A stretch of DNA of 55,048 nucleotides, from positions 1 to 55,048 of the forward strand of contig CAMZEK010000013.1 in NCBI GenBank assembly GCA_947305795.1, in the 5' to 3' direction. The DNA comes from an uncultured Bacteroidales bacterium (GTDB lineage Bacteria; Bacteroidota; Bacteroidia; Bacteroidales; F082). Numbering within the stretch: the first letter of the stretch is position 1; each line of letters starts with the position of its first letter. Below are positions 42,095-50,626 of the stretch, one piece after another. The notes beneath the pieces are model-generated. The model made no database searches. It worked only from the letters and a program-made list of their open reading frames with translations, and had not been told where the DNA came from. The position numbers were made by a program, and so were the translations under genes.

Positions 42095-43426
42095 ATGAAA
42101 TTAGATCTTTCTCACACCAAACCTTTCTTAGACAACGCTGTTGTCAATAACATTGAATCAAGAATCTCAGAAACTTACAAAACGGTTTTCGACAAAACTG
42201 GCGCTGGCAACGATTTCCTCGGCTGGGTTAACCTGCCTTCCGAAATCGACGAAAGCCTTTTGGCCGACATCGAAAAGACAGCTGCCGAACTGCGCAAGAA
42301 ATCCGACATTTTTGTTGTCGTCGGCATCGGTGGCTCCTATTTGGGTGCGCGTGCCGTCATTGAGGCCTTGCAAAACCACTTTGCCCCGCTGACGGGCGAG
42401 AAACCCTTAGTCGTTTATGCGGGCCACAATATGAGCGAAGACTATCTCATCGACCTGATGGCCATTCTCGACAAGAAGGATTATTCTTTGGCCGTTATTT
42501 CCAAGTCGGGCACCACGACCGAACCGGCCATTGCCTTCCGCATCCTGAAGCAGCACATTATTAATAAATATGGCGAACAAGAAGCCGCTTCGCGCATCGT
42601 GGCCATCACCGACAAGGCCAAAGGCGCACTGAAGCAGTTGGCCAACGTGAAAGGCTACAAGACCTACATTGTTCCCGACGATGTGGGCGGTCGCTTCTCG
42701 GTTTTGACCCCTGTGGGACTGTTGCCCATCGCCGTGGCTGGCATTGATATCAGGAAGCTCGTTGCGGGAGCTATTGAGATGGAAAAGTTGTGCAAAGCGC
42801 AACCAAACATGGAAAACCCTGTCTCGCAATATGCTGTGGTGCGTCACGCCCTGTATCTGAAAGGCCTGACCAACGAAATCATGGTTAACTATGAACCGCG
42901 CTTGGTGTATTTCAGCGAATGGTGGAAGCAGCTTTACGGCGAGAGCCACGGCAAGCAACACAAGGGCATCTTCCCCGCCTCAGTCACCTTCAGCACCGAC
43001 CTCCACTCGATGGGACAGTATATCCAGGACGGCCTGCGCAACCTCTTTGAGACCGTGATTTCGGTGGAAAACGCCAACCACGAACTGCGCATCCCGACCG
43101 AATCCGACGACCTCGACCAACTGAACTACATTGCTGGAAAACGCATTTCGGAGGTGAACCATAAGGCCGAATTGGGTACCGTGTTGGCTCACGAGGACGG
43201 CGGCGTACCCAACATCCGCATCGTCATCCCCGAAATCTCGGCCAAGGTGCTTGGTGAGTTGATTTACTTCTTCGAGATGGCCTGCGCCCTCAGCGGCTAC
43301 ATGCTTGAGGTGAACCCCTTCGACCAGCCTGGCGTGGAGGCTTACAAGAAGAACATGTTCGCCCTGCTCGGCAAAAAAGGCTTTGAAACCCAAACTGCTA
43401 CGTTGAACCAACGGTTGGGAATCTAA
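42095..43426 (+). CDS. pgi: Glucose-6-phosphate isomerase
   Basis: A 443-residue cytoplasmic glycolytic enzyme; ATG at 42095 gives MKLDLSHTKPFLDN. Signature blocks: GIGGSYLGARA (substrate phosphate site), VISKSGTTTEPAIAFR, DDVGGRFSVLTPVGLLPIA, and GESHGKQHKGIFPASVTFSTDLHSMGQY with the catalytic Glu in the family position. Length fits bacterial Pgi of the short class. It is followed by a strong terminator and preceded by a TATCTTCG sequence at 42062-42069 that resembles the -7 box. Confidence 0.96.
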   Translation: MKLDLSHTKPFLDNAVVNNIESRISETYKTVFDKTGAGNDFLGWVNLPSEIDESLLADIEKTAAELRKKSDIFVVVGIGGSYLGARAVIEALQNHFAPLTGEKPLVVYAGHNMSEDYLIDLMAILDKKDYSLAVISKSGTTTEPAIAFRILKQHIINKYGEQEAASRIVAITDKAKGALKQLANVKGYKTYIVPDDVGGRFSVLTPVGLLPIAVAGIDIRKLVAGAIEMEKLCKAQPNMENPVSQYAVVRHALYLKGLTNEIMVNYEPRLVYFSEWWKQLYGESHGKQHKGIFPASVTFSTDLHSMGQYIQDGLRNLFETVISVENANHELRIPTESDDLDQLNYIAGKRISEVNHKAELGTVLAHEDGGVPNIRIVIPEISAKVLGELIYFFEMACALSGYMLEVNPFDQPGVEAYKKNMFALLGKKGFETQTATLNQRLGI

Positions 43427-43451
43427 AAGCCGAATATTGATCTACCACAAG

Positions 43452-43487
43452 CAAAAAGTCGGGAGAAGTTTTTTTCCCGACTTTTTG
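43452..43487 (+). terminator. Rho-independent terminator after pgi
   Basis: CAAAAAGTCGGGA and TCCCGACTTTTTG pair over about 13 bases around a T-rich loop, followed by T-rich sequence. Confidence 0.85.
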
Positions 43488-43606
43488 TTTGCCATATCCC
43501 AAAAAAAGTTGTAATCAAAAACAATAACATACTGATTATCAATAGTAGACTTTTGGAAAAGTTTGTAATGATCCAATTAGTTGCATTTTTCAAGCAAATT
43601 TTGTAA

Positions 43607-43614
43607 TACATTTG
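43607..43614 (+). promoter_or_regulatory. Bacteroidota -7 box (TACATTTG) for the second TPR regulator
   Basis: TACATTTG, 22 bases before the ATG at 43637; TTG motifs precede at 43581-43583. Confidence 0.65.
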
Positions 43615-43636
43615 CAGTCGAAAAAAGCATCACAAA

Positions 43637-45223
43637 ATGTCATTGAGGAAAACCAAACGGATTGCAAAAACGATGGGCCTGATTTTCGGACTGTTTCTGT
43701 TGTTGCCCGCTTGTGGCAGTAAGAACAAGACCGAACGCATGACCGCCATCGTGGATGAGGTGCGCGCCAAGTACAAAGCCTACGAGGACATCAGTCAAGA
43801 CGACCAAATTTTTGAGGCTTACGACTACTTCGTGAGGCAAAAGGACTACGAAAACGCCGCGCCCGCCGCGCTTTACAGCGGCTGCGTGCGGCAGGCCAAA
43901 AAGGAGTACGAGTCGGCGTTGAATTGTTACAAGAAGGCGGACGAATACGGTCGCATGGTTGGCGATTCGGTGAGTGCGGCCTTCGCGCAATATTATATCG
44001 GTGACCTGCTCAACAACAGCGGACACGAAACCGAGGCCATTATTAATTACAAGGCCGCCGCTGAGCTGTGGGGCGACAGCCTTTCGCGCAAAGCCAAGTG
44101 CCTCAACGCCGTGGCCATGATGCACATCGTGAACGACGACTACGACAGCGCGTTTGTCTATCTCAAACAAGCCCTGAATCTTGCCCAAACCGCCGAGGAC
44201 AAGGTCACTGAAGCCTCCGTTTGGAACAACTATTCCGTTGCCTATCAACTTCTTGACCAAAACGATGCCGCCTTGGACTGCCTGCGTAAATCCGTCCCTT
44301 TGGTGGACGAAAAACGCCGTCCCATCGCTTTGCTCAACCTCGCCAAAGTGTATTTGGCCTTGGACGAGCGCGACTCGTTAGAATACTATAAAACACGGAT
44401 GCTCAAAGCTGTAGAGGAAGTGGAATATAGGCCCGAAACACAAGCCGCCGTTTATGGTTTCCTGATTAAGGATGCACTGGCCGTAGGCGACTACGAAAAG
44501 GCCTATCAGTTTGAAAAACAGCACGAAAAAGTCGCCTTGGACCTGCTTTCCGACCAAACCCAAAGTTCCGTCCTCGAAATCCAGAAGAAATACGACTTCG
44601 AGGCGCAGGCCAATCGGCACAATCGCCAAATGCTCTCACGACAAAGGCTCATCATTGTGCTGACCATCGTCTTGATTGCCGCCTTGGTTTTAGTCACCGT
44701 TTTGATTCTCAACGCATTTAAAAAGAAACGCATTGAGGCCGAAATCAATGCGAACCTGCTGGAACTGAAAAAACGTAACGCGCAACAACAGCAAGCGCAT
44801 TACGAAATGCAAGCACAATACGACGAGCTACAGAAACAAAACGCACAACAAAGCGAGCTACAGGCAGAATTTGGCGACAAGCTGAAAGATGAATACTTGC
44901 AGAAATGCAACATCATCCGCTGCTTCGAGGTGTTGTCGCGTGACAGAAGCAATGCGATGGCGTTCAAGGATTTGGAGAAGTCGCTTTTTGAGGGCGAAGA
45001 CCATTGGGCGGGTTTTGAAGCCGCTTTCGAGGGTGTGCATCCAGGCTTCATCGCTTTTGTGCATAAACAATATCCCGACTTGACCGATTTGGAATTCCGC
45101 TACTGCCTGCTCTCGCACTTCAAACTTTCGCGCCAAGAGTATGCGGATGTGCTCGGTTGCAGCGTCTATAATGTCGATAAGGTGAGGGCAAGCCTCAACA
45201 ATAAAATGAAAGAAAATGTATAA
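43637..45223 (+). CDS. TPR-TM-coiled-coil regulator with C-terminal HTH-like domain
   Basis: A 528-residue protein of the same architecture as 39271-41136: lipoprotein-like signal (GLIFGLFLLLPACGS, cysteine about 26), TPR repeats (about 60-320), TM near 340-360 (LIIVLTIVLIAALVLVTVLIL), coiled coil rich in Gln (NAQQQQAHYEMQAQYDELQKQNAQQ), and a tail with DLTDLEFRYCLLSHFKLSRQEYADVLGCSVYNVDKVRASLN, an HTH-like segment. It precedes the lipoprotein cluster, whose first gene starts at or just after its stop, so it may control that cluster. Confidence 0.85.
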   Translation: MSLRKTKRIAKTMGLIFGLFLLLPACGSKNKTERMTAIVDEVRAKYKAYEDISQDDQIFEAYDYFVRQKDYENAAPAALYSGCVRQAKKEYESALNCYKKADEYGRMVGDSVSAAFAQYYIGDLLNNSGHETEAIINYKAAAELWGDSLSRKAKCLNAVAMMHIVNDDYDSAFVYLKQALNLAQTAEDKVTEASVWNNYSVAYQLLDQNDAALDCLRKSVPLVDEKRRPIALLNLAKVYLALDERDSLEYYKTRMLKAVEEVEYRPETQAAVYGFLIKDALAVGDYEKAYQFEKQHEKVALDLLSDQTQSSVLEIQKKYDFEAQANRHNRQMLSRQRLIIVLTIVLIAALVLVTVLILNAFKKKRIEAEINANLLELKKRNAQQQQAHYEMQAQYDELQKQNAQQSELQAEFGDKLKDEYLQKCNIIRCFEVLSRDRSNAMAFKDLEKSLFEGEDHWAGFEAAFEGVHPGFIAFVHKQYPDLTDLEFRYCLLSHFKLSRQEYADVLGCSVYNVDKVRASLNNKMKENV

Positions 45224-45227
45224 AACC

Positions 45228-45668
45228 ATGAAATACAAACCTTTATTATTATCCATTCTCACCGTCATCGTTTTGACATTCGCTTCGTGTGAGAAACAAA
45301 AACCCATGATGAATTACGTCTCGGGCGACGACAAGGACAAAATCGACCTGAAAGGTGCGCTGATGAAACCCGACATGCGATACGTCAATATCTACGCAGA
45401 GTTGGTGGAAAAGACGGTTTATGTCTATTTCAACGAAATGGTAGAAAACTGTGCCATGACTCTCACCGCGAAAAATGGCGACGTGCTCTTTGCCCGAAGA
45501 GTGAGCAAACAACAACCTGCCACACTGCGCATTTTCATGGGCAATGAGCCTACCGGCGACTACAAGCTCTACATCACCAACGGCGTGGAGGAAGCCTCTG
45601 GCTGGTTCCACTTCGACAACCCATCGGAAATCAATCTTAGTATCAACAATAAAACCTATCAACAATGA
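45228..45668 (+). CDS. Small lipoprotein with DUF3244-like domain (family A, copy 1)
   Basis: A 146-residue lipoprotein from ATG at 45228 (MKYKPLLLSILTVIVLTFASC, lipobox cysteine 21); an ATG four codons earlier overlaps the regulator stop. The mature protein has GDDKDKIDLKGALM followed by an Ig-like beta domain (TVYVYFNEMVENCAMTLTAKNGDVLF). The DKDKIDxKGxLM motif recurs in 46224-46634. It overlaps the next gene by 4 bases. Function unknown. Confidence 0.8.
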   Translation: MKYKPLLLSILTVIVLTFASCEKQKPMMNYVSGDDKDKIDLKGALMKPDMRYVNIYAELVEKTVYVYFNEMVENCAMTLTAKNGDVLFARRVSKQQPATLRIFMGNEPTGDYKLYITNGVEEASGWFHFDNPSEINLSINNKTYQQ

Positions 45669-46213
45669 AAAAGATTATCATGATGTGCGTGGTGCTTTTA
45701 GCGATTAGCTCATGCAAAAAAGGAAACGACTATGTTCCGCTCTCAGAGGAAGACGCAGCGGCCATTCCTTACCAAATGGGACAAACAGTGAAATTCCTCA
45801 ACCAAGACAACGACACGGTTGTCTTTCAAGTGACTTGGGACCAAACGCATCTTTCAGACTATAATTACGACCACAATTACGGAAGCGAGGTTTTGGATTT
45901 TGGTTCACCGGGAGTCTATTGTTATACTCGTACCGTGGAATTGTCCAGCGAGTCCTACCCTTCCTTTATCAGTTTCACCGTTTATCCAGAAAAAGGAATG
46001 TATTTCAACTGGAATAACGAGCTTGTCATTAGTTGTGATTTGCCTTCTTCGTATGAAAGTGTCACGATTGGCGACCTCAACCACGAATTTGTCCATCGTG
46101 AAAAACTTTACAACCAATACACTGGCGAGTTGCTTTACGACTGGTACTACAACGAGGAGTTCGGGCTGTTGTCATTCACCAAGGGCGATTTTTCCATTAC
46201 AAGAATACCATAA
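45665..46213 (+). CDS. Small lipoprotein, EDAAAIPYQ family (family B, copy 1)
   Basis: A 182-residue lipoprotein (MKKIIMMCVVLLAISSCKKG, lipobox cysteine 17). The segment SEEDAAAIPYQMGQTVKFLNQDNDTVVF is the conserved core shared with 47328-47888 (DEDAAAIPYQKGQMLNFVNQNGDTLLY); later parts YCYTRTVELS and YNEEFGLLSF also match. Its function is not known; the family is recognisable only by this core. It starts 4 bases before the family A stop (ATGA overlap), so A and B are translated together. Confidence 0.78.
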   Translation: MKKIIMMCVVLLAISSCKKGNDYVPLSEEDAAAIPYQMGQTVKFLNQDNDTVVFQVTWDQTHLSDYNYDHNYGSEVLDFGSPGVYCYTRTVELSSESYPSFISFTVYPEKGMYFNWNNELVISCDLPSSYESVTIGDLNHEFVHREKLYNQYTGELLYDWYYNEEFGLLSFTKGDFSITRIP

Positions 46214-46223
46214 ATGGAATCTT

Positions 46224-46634
46224 ATGAAAATCAAGTTTTTAATTTTTTTCATTACCGCCATCATCGCGTTCATGGCCGTTGCGTGCTATAAAATGCCTAC
46301 CTATAACTCGCTTATCGGCGACAAGGACAAAATCGACATCAAAGGCACGCTGATGAACGGCGACATGAAAAGCCCGAACATTGTAGTAACCTACTTTGAA
46401 AAAGCGCTTTGCGTAAAGTTTTACGACCGTTTGGGCGACTGCACCATCAGCATCAGCAACAGGGCCGATTCCGTGGTCTATTGCGACACGGTGAACACCT
46501 TTTACTCTGCCTCGTACTGGTATTATTTCTACGACCAGCCGCTTGACCGCTATCATCTCGTCATCAGCGACGGCAACGACGAGGCCGAGGGGTGGTTCAA
46601 TACCTTCCGCATTGTCGCTGTCAAACCACACTAA
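46224..46634 (+). CDS. Small lipoprotein with DUF3244-like domain (family A, copy 2)
   Basis: A 136-residue lipoprotein from ATG at 46224 (MKIKFLIFFITAIIAFMAVACY). The core GDKDKIDIKGTLMNGDM matches family A copy 1, followed by LCVKFYDRLGDCTISISNRADSVVY. A longer in-frame reading starting at 45900 would lie across the preceding gene in another frame and is rejected. It lies 10 bases after family B copy 1. Confidence 0.78.
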   Translation: MKIKFLIFFITAIIAFMAVACYKMPTYNSLIGDKDKIDIKGTLMNGDMKSPNIVVTYFEKALCVKFYDRLGDCTISISNRADSVVYCDTVNTFYSASYWYYFYDQPLDRYHLVISDGNDEAEGWFNTFRIVAVKPH

Positions 46635-46636
46635 GG

Positions 46637-46695
46637 GATTTCAAGATTTAAGATTTAAAATTTGAAGATTCAAAGATTTAAGATTTAAAATTCAA
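46637..46695 (+). repeat. AT-rich leader repeat before the barrel protein
   Basis: Repeats of GATTTAAGATTTAAAATT and similar, ending 6 bases before the ATG at 46702; the same type lies before 47949. Confidence 0.65.
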
Positions 46696-46701
46696 TTAAT
46701 T

Positions 46702-47322
46702 ATGAAAATTAGGTATTTGGTATTAGGTTTGCTTGTAGCTTTTTCGGTGACAGCTTTTGCGCAGTTAGACACGGTGCGAAGCAACAAGAACGAGTTCAGC
46801 ATCGGCTATGGCCTCTTGCCCGCCAGCAGCTTTCGCTTCCGTCCAGGCTGTATGGTTTATCCTGAAACGGATAATATTGGTGCCTTTTACGTCACCTACA
46901 CACGCCGCCTCACCAAGGTCATCGGCATTGGACTGACATTCTGCTACGACCCCATCAACCTCGACTACTACGGCACGGTGAACGGCAACAACACGCTCAT
47001 CTGCAAAGTGCGTGAACACAGTTTCTCGCTTATTCCGCACCTGAAAATCAATTGGTTGAACACCAAATATGTCAACCTTTACAGCAAAGTTGGCTTTTTG
47101 GGATTTCATCAAACCATCTACAAACAAGAGGAATATTACCCAGATATTTACGAAGTCAATGCGCCTTCAAAAGATGAATTGTTTGATTTATACGCTTTTC
47201 AGGTGACGCCGATCGGCATTGAGATTGGCACCAAGCGCTGCGCCGGTTTCATCCAGTGCGGCATAGGCATGGAAGGTATAATCAGCATCGGTTTTCGTTA
47301 CGGACTAAAAGACAAGGAGTAA
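46702..47322 (+). CDS. Outer-membrane beta-barrel-like protein
   Basis: A 206-residue exported protein with signal peptide MKIRYLVLGLLVAFSVTAFAQ. The mature part alternates hydrophobic and polar residues with many aromatic ends (FSIGYGLLPASSFRF, VIGIGLTFCYDPI, YVNLYSKVGFLGFH) and ends GISIGFRYGLKDKE-like, as in small porin-like barrels. No binding function is visible. It is within the lipoprotein cluster, 5 bases before family B copy 2. Confidence 0.75.
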   Translation: MKIRYLVLGLLVAFSVTAFAQLDTVRSNKNEFSIGYGLLPASSFRFRPGCMVYPETDNIGAFYVTYTRRLTKVIGIGLTFCYDPINLDYYGTVNGNNTLICKVREHSFSLIPHLKINWLNTKYVNLYSKVGFLGFHQTIYKQEEYYPDIYEVNAPSKDELFDLYAFQVTPIGIEIGTKRCAGFIQCGIGMEGIISIGFRYGLKDKE

Positions 47323-47327
47323 GCGCC

Positions 47328-47888
47328 ATGAAAAGACACTTGATTTATTGCATCGCCCTTGTGGCCTTGATGGCTTCCTGTGTGAAAGAACCCACCATTT
47401 ATCTTCGCCTTCCCGACGAGGATGCTGCCGCTATCCCTTATCAGAAGGGACAAATGCTCAACTTTGTGAACCAAAACGGTGACACACTGCTTTATATCGT
47501 CACCTACGACGAGACCAAACCCTTCTCGGAAGACTATTGGGATTACTCCGACGACTCGAAAACGTCCATCATCCAGCAGCCTTGGTGCTATGCGAGGACG
47601 GTGCAATTGCGTTGTTATTCTGATAGCACCAACACCCGCATGATGTTCACCGTGATTCCTGACAAATACCTTTATTTCCTTTGGAACCATGAAATGGGCT
47701 TATCCTACATCAACTTAAAGGGAACAACGGAAACCGTGGAAGTGAACGGTGTGACCTACGACAATGTGCATGTCAGCCAATACTATGACCCACAGACCGG
47801 CGAATTGCGCCATTTGTGGTATTACAGCGAAGAAGTCGGTCTGATTGCCGTCAAGAACGAAAGACATTCGTTGATGTTGGTGCCGTAA
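47328..47888 (+). CDS. Small lipoprotein, EDAAAIPYQ family (family B, copy 2)
   Basis: A 186-residue lipoprotein from ATG at 47328 (MKRHLIYCIALVALMASCVK, cysteine 18). The DEDAAAIPYQKGQMLNFVN core and YNxQTGELxHxWYYSEEVGLI end match 45665-46213. The upstream in-frame extension falls inside the barrel gene and is rejected. Function unknown. Confidence 0.78.
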   Translation: MKRHLIYCIALVALMASCVKEPTIYLRLPDEDAAAIPYQKGQMLNFVNQNGDTLLYIVTYDETKPFSEDYWDYSDDSKTSIIQQPWCYARTVQLRCYSDSTNTRMMFTVIPDKYLYFLWNHEMGLSYINLKGTTETVEVNGVTYDNVHVSQYYDPQTGELRHLWYYSEEVGLIAVKNERHSLMLVP

Positions 47889-47894
47889 ATTGGC

Positions 47895-47945
47895 TCACGC
47901 TTAATAATTCTAAATTCAAAAATTTAAAGATTTAAAATTCAAATA
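47895..47945 (+). repeat. AT-rich leader repeat before the YD-repeat protein
   Basis: TTCAAAAATTTAAAGATTTA and similar units, ending 3 bases before the ATG at 47949. Confidence 0.65.
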
Positions 47946-47948
47946 GTT

Positions 47949-49229
47949 ATGAAGAAATTGATGATTTTGGCAGCCGCGATGTGCTGCATGGTGTCGGCTT
48001 CGGCACAAACAATGAAACACGAACTGAGTGTACACAAGTCGTTGAAAGACAAGGCACAGCAAGCGGAAAAATGGAACCGCTACGAGAACACGTTCAGCGA
48101 AAAGCTGGACAGTATTTGTACCGACTTCGAAAAGGCTTACCTCTCGTATGACGAGCGCTTCAACTGCGTGAAACTGGAATATTGGTCCAATTGGATGGGC
48201 TGGATTCAAGACTACACCGAGGAATACACTTACGATGAGCAAGACCGCGTCGTCACGCTCACGGTGACTTCCAGCGGATATGGCGACAGGTCGGAATACA
48301 CCTACAACGCCGAGGGTTTGCTTTCGGAAGAAATCGAATACGAATATGACGGCACGGGGTGGTACTTAGCCAACAAGTACACCTACGAGTACGACTCCGA
48401 CGGCCACATGGTGCTTTCGGTGGGCTATTGGTATTTCCAATATGATGAAGAATGGCTTCCGGAATCCAAGATGACTTGGGAATACGAAGGCGGTTTGCTG
48501 CGCTCCGATGACTACTATTACTATGATGAAGGCCTTCAGGATTGGACAATTAACATGAGGAACGACTACACCTACAACGCGCAAGACCTTTGCACCCTGA
48601 TGCTCACAAGCTATTGGGAAGGCGAATGGTTAGAGGGCTACAAATACGAATATGAGTACGACGAAGTGGGCAACCGCATAATGACCGCGACCTCAAGCCA
48701 TTACGACCTTGAAGGCTGGACTTATTCGGAGCGAACCGAATACGGCTACGACATCAACCGCAACTGCACCGGCAGGACGATGTATTCTTACATCCCCGAG
48801 ATGGAAGAATGGGAGTTTGATGGCTCAAATGTCATTGTTTACGACCTTTCCGTGCCTGTCAGCAACACCGCTGGCATCTTCATGGTTTGGGACGACGAAC
48901 TCTCCATTTACAACAAGGCACTGGGCTGGCATTTAGAATATGAGGACGAAACCATGACCGTGGAGCTTTATTATTCAGGCTGTGTGGGCTTGAACGAAAC
49001 GGCTGAAAACCAACTGAATATCTGGCCCAATCCCGCCTCGGAAACCTTGAACCTCAACGCGGAAGGCTTGCAGCAAGTGGCAATCTTCAGCATGGACAGC
49101 AGGTTAGTGAAGCTCGTGGAAAACGGTTTTGAAACCGTCAACGTGGGCGACTTGGCCAAGGGCTGTTATCTACTGAAAGTGACCTTCGCTAATGGCAGTC
49201 AGGCCATGCGAAAGTTTGTGAAGGAATGA
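47949..49229 (+). CDS. Secreted T9SS protein with YD-like repeats
   Basis: A 426-residue exported protein (signal MKKLMILAAAMCCMVSASAQ). Residues about 65-270 repeat a YTYDExxR/YEYDxxGxxxx pattern (for example EYTYDEQDRVVTLTV, EYEYDEVGNRIMTAT, TEYGYDINRNCTGR) comparable to RHS/YD repeats of Bacteroidales T9SS proteins. The end is a type A sorting domain (IWPNPASETLNLNAEGLQQVAIFSMDSRLV, ending RKFVKE). Presumably a surface protein; ligand unknown. Ends before a terminator and the U32 gene. Confidence 0.85.
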   Translation: MKKLMILAAAMCCMVSASAQTMKHELSVHKSLKDKAQQAEKWNRYENTFSEKLDSICTDFEKAYLSYDERFNCVKLEYWSNWMGWIQDYTEEYTYDEQDRVVTLTVTSSGYGDRSEYTYNAEGLLSEEIEYEYDGTGWYLANKYTYEYDSDGHMVLSVGYWYFQYDEEWLPESKMTWEYEGGLLRSDDYYYYDEGLQDWTINMRNDYTYNAQDLCTLMLTSYWEGEWLEGYKYEYEYDEVGNRIMTATSSHYDLEGWTYSERTEYGYDINRNCTGRTMYSYIPEMEEWEFDGSNVIVYDLSVPVSNTAGIFMVWDDELSIYNKALGWHLEYEDETMTVELYYSGCVGLNETAENQLNIWPNPASETLNLNAEGLQQVAIFSMDSRLVKLVENGFETVNVGDLAKGCYLLKVTFANGSQAMRKFVKE

Positions 49230-49270
49230 TTTTTCCAGGCAGAATGCGCTGAATTATGGAAATGACAAAG

Positions 49271-49300
49271 CCAGCTTGAGGTTTTCAGGCTGGTTTTTTT
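49271..49300 (+). terminator. Rho-independent terminator after the YD-repeat gene
   Basis: CCAGCTTGA and TCAGGCTGG pair (one G-T), followed by TTTTTTT. It lies just before the U32 promoter. Confidence 0.8.
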
Positions 49301-49301
49301 G

Positions 49302-49309
49302 TAATTTTG
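49302..49309 (+). promoter_or_regulatory. -7 box TAATTTTG directly before the U32 ATG
   Basis: TAATTTTG ends 5 bases before the ATG at 49315, which would make the transcript leaderless or nearly so. Confidence 0.55.
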
Positions 49310-49314
49310 CGCCC

Positions 49315-50553
49315 ATGAAAAACAACATCGAAATCATGGCTCCAGTAGGCTCCTACGAGGCCCTGTCAGCCGCCATACAAGCCGGTGCCGGCAGCGTTTA
49401 TTTCGGCATTGGCAAACTCAACATGCGCTCGCGCTCGGCGAAAAACTTCACACTTGACGACCTGCGCCAATTGGCCGAAACCTGCAACGAAAACGACGTA
49501 AAGAGCTATGTCACAGTCAATACGGTGATTTACGACGAGGAAATGGAAGAGATGCACCAACTGCTCGATGCCATCAAAGCCAACGGCATCTCGGCCATCA
49601 TCGCCTCCGACCAAAGCGTGATCCAATATGCACGACAAATCGGCGTTGAGGTTCACATGTCGACGCAATGCAACATCACTAATTTAGAGGCGGTGCGCTA
49701 TTATTCCCAGTTCGCCGACGTGATGGTGACTGCCCGTGAACTGAACATTGACCAAGTGCGTTACATCACCAAGGAGATTGAACGCCAACAAATACGCGGG
49801 CCAAAAGGTGACTTGGTGCGCATCGAGGTGTTTTGCCACGGTGCCTTGTGCATGGCCATTTCGGGCAAGTGCAACCTCAGCCAAGACCTGTTCAATTCTT
49901 CCTCCAACCGTGGCGCTTGTTTGCAACTCTGTCGTCGCGGCTACGATGTGCGCGAGCGCGAGGAAGGCTACGAGTTGGCCCTTGACAATGAATACATTAT
50001 GTCGCCGAAAGACCTTTGCACCTTGCCGTTTTTGGACCGGGTTTTGAATGCAGGCGTAGAAGTGCTGAAAATCGAAGGACGTGGTCGCTCGCCGGAATAC
50101 ACCAAGCTGACGGTTTCGGTTTACAGCGAGGCGGTGAAGGCCATCCAGGAAGGAACATTCACGCAAGAGAAAATCGACGCATGGATGGAAAGGCTGAAGA
50201 GCGTTTACAACCGTGGCTTCTGGGATGGTTATTATTTGGGCCGGCGCACCTTCGAATGGTCGAAACAATATGGTTCACACGCCACCCAAAGCAAGGAGTA
50301 TATCGGTCTGATTACCAACTATTATAGCAAATTGGGCGTGGCCGAAATCCGAATGGACAGCCACGACCTCAAACTCGGCGAACAAATCATGATTATCGGC
50401 CCGACAACTGGCGTTTATGAAGACATTTTGAGCGAAATCCGCGTGGATTTAGGCTCGGTTGAGCAAACCGTGAAAGGCGAATTTTGCTCCATTCCCGTGA
50501 AGTCGTTGGTGAGGCGCGGGGATAAGGTTTATAAGGTGGTTTCCACCATGTAG
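49315..50553 (+). CDS. Peptidase U32 family protein (TrhP/RlhA-like RNA hydroxylation)
   Basis: A 412-residue cytoplasmic protein from ATG at 49315 (MKNNIEIMAPVGSYEALSAAI). The U32 hallmark E-x-F-x-H-G-(A/S)-(L/M)-C is IEVFCHGALCMAISGKCNLSQ, with further cysteines in ACLQLCRRGYD that would bind an iron-sulfur cluster. Known members include TrhP (tRNA hydroxylation) and RlhA (23S rRNA), more common than true collagenase activity. Start upstream is rejected because of the promoter. It is convergent with the lipocalin gene. Confidence 0.9.
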   Translation: MKNNIEIMAPVGSYEALSAAIQAGAGSVYFGIGKLNMRSRSAKNFTLDDLRQLAETCNENDVKSYVTVNTVIYDEEMEEMHQLLDAIKANGISAIIASDQSVIQYARQIGVEVHMSTQCNITNLEAVRYYSQFADVMVTARELNIDQVRYITKEIERQQIRGPKGDLVRIEVFCHGALCMAISGKCNLSQDLFNSSSNRGACLQLCRRGYDVREREEGYELALDNEYIMSPKDLCTLPFLDRVLNAGVEVLKIEGRGRSPEYTKLTVSVYSEAVKAIQEGTFTQEKIDAWMERLKSVYNRGFWDGYYLGRRTFEWSKQYGSHATQSKEYIGLITNYYSKLGVAEIRMDSHDLKLGEQIMIIGPTTGVYEDILSEIRVDLGSVEQTVKGEFCSIPVKSLVRRGDKVYKVVSTM

Positions 50554-50619
50554 GGCTGTCGCACCGAGGCAGCCGCTTCGAAAATTCGTCGTGCGGCGGC
50601 CATAGTATGACAGTCCTAC
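50550..50619. repeat. Long imperfect hairpin in the convergent intergenic space
   Basis: GTAGGGCTGTC (50550-50560) faces GACAGTCCTAC (50609-50619), 10 of 11 pairing, with GC-rich inner arms. It fills most of the space between the U32 and lipocalin genes and may stop transcription from both sides. Confidence 0.7.
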
Positions 50620-50626
50620 AAACCAT

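Noticed and set aside
45900-46223. Upstream in-frame extension of the second family A lipoprotein
   Set aside because: It overlaps family B copy 1 in another frame, and the lipoprotein signal clearly begins at 46224.
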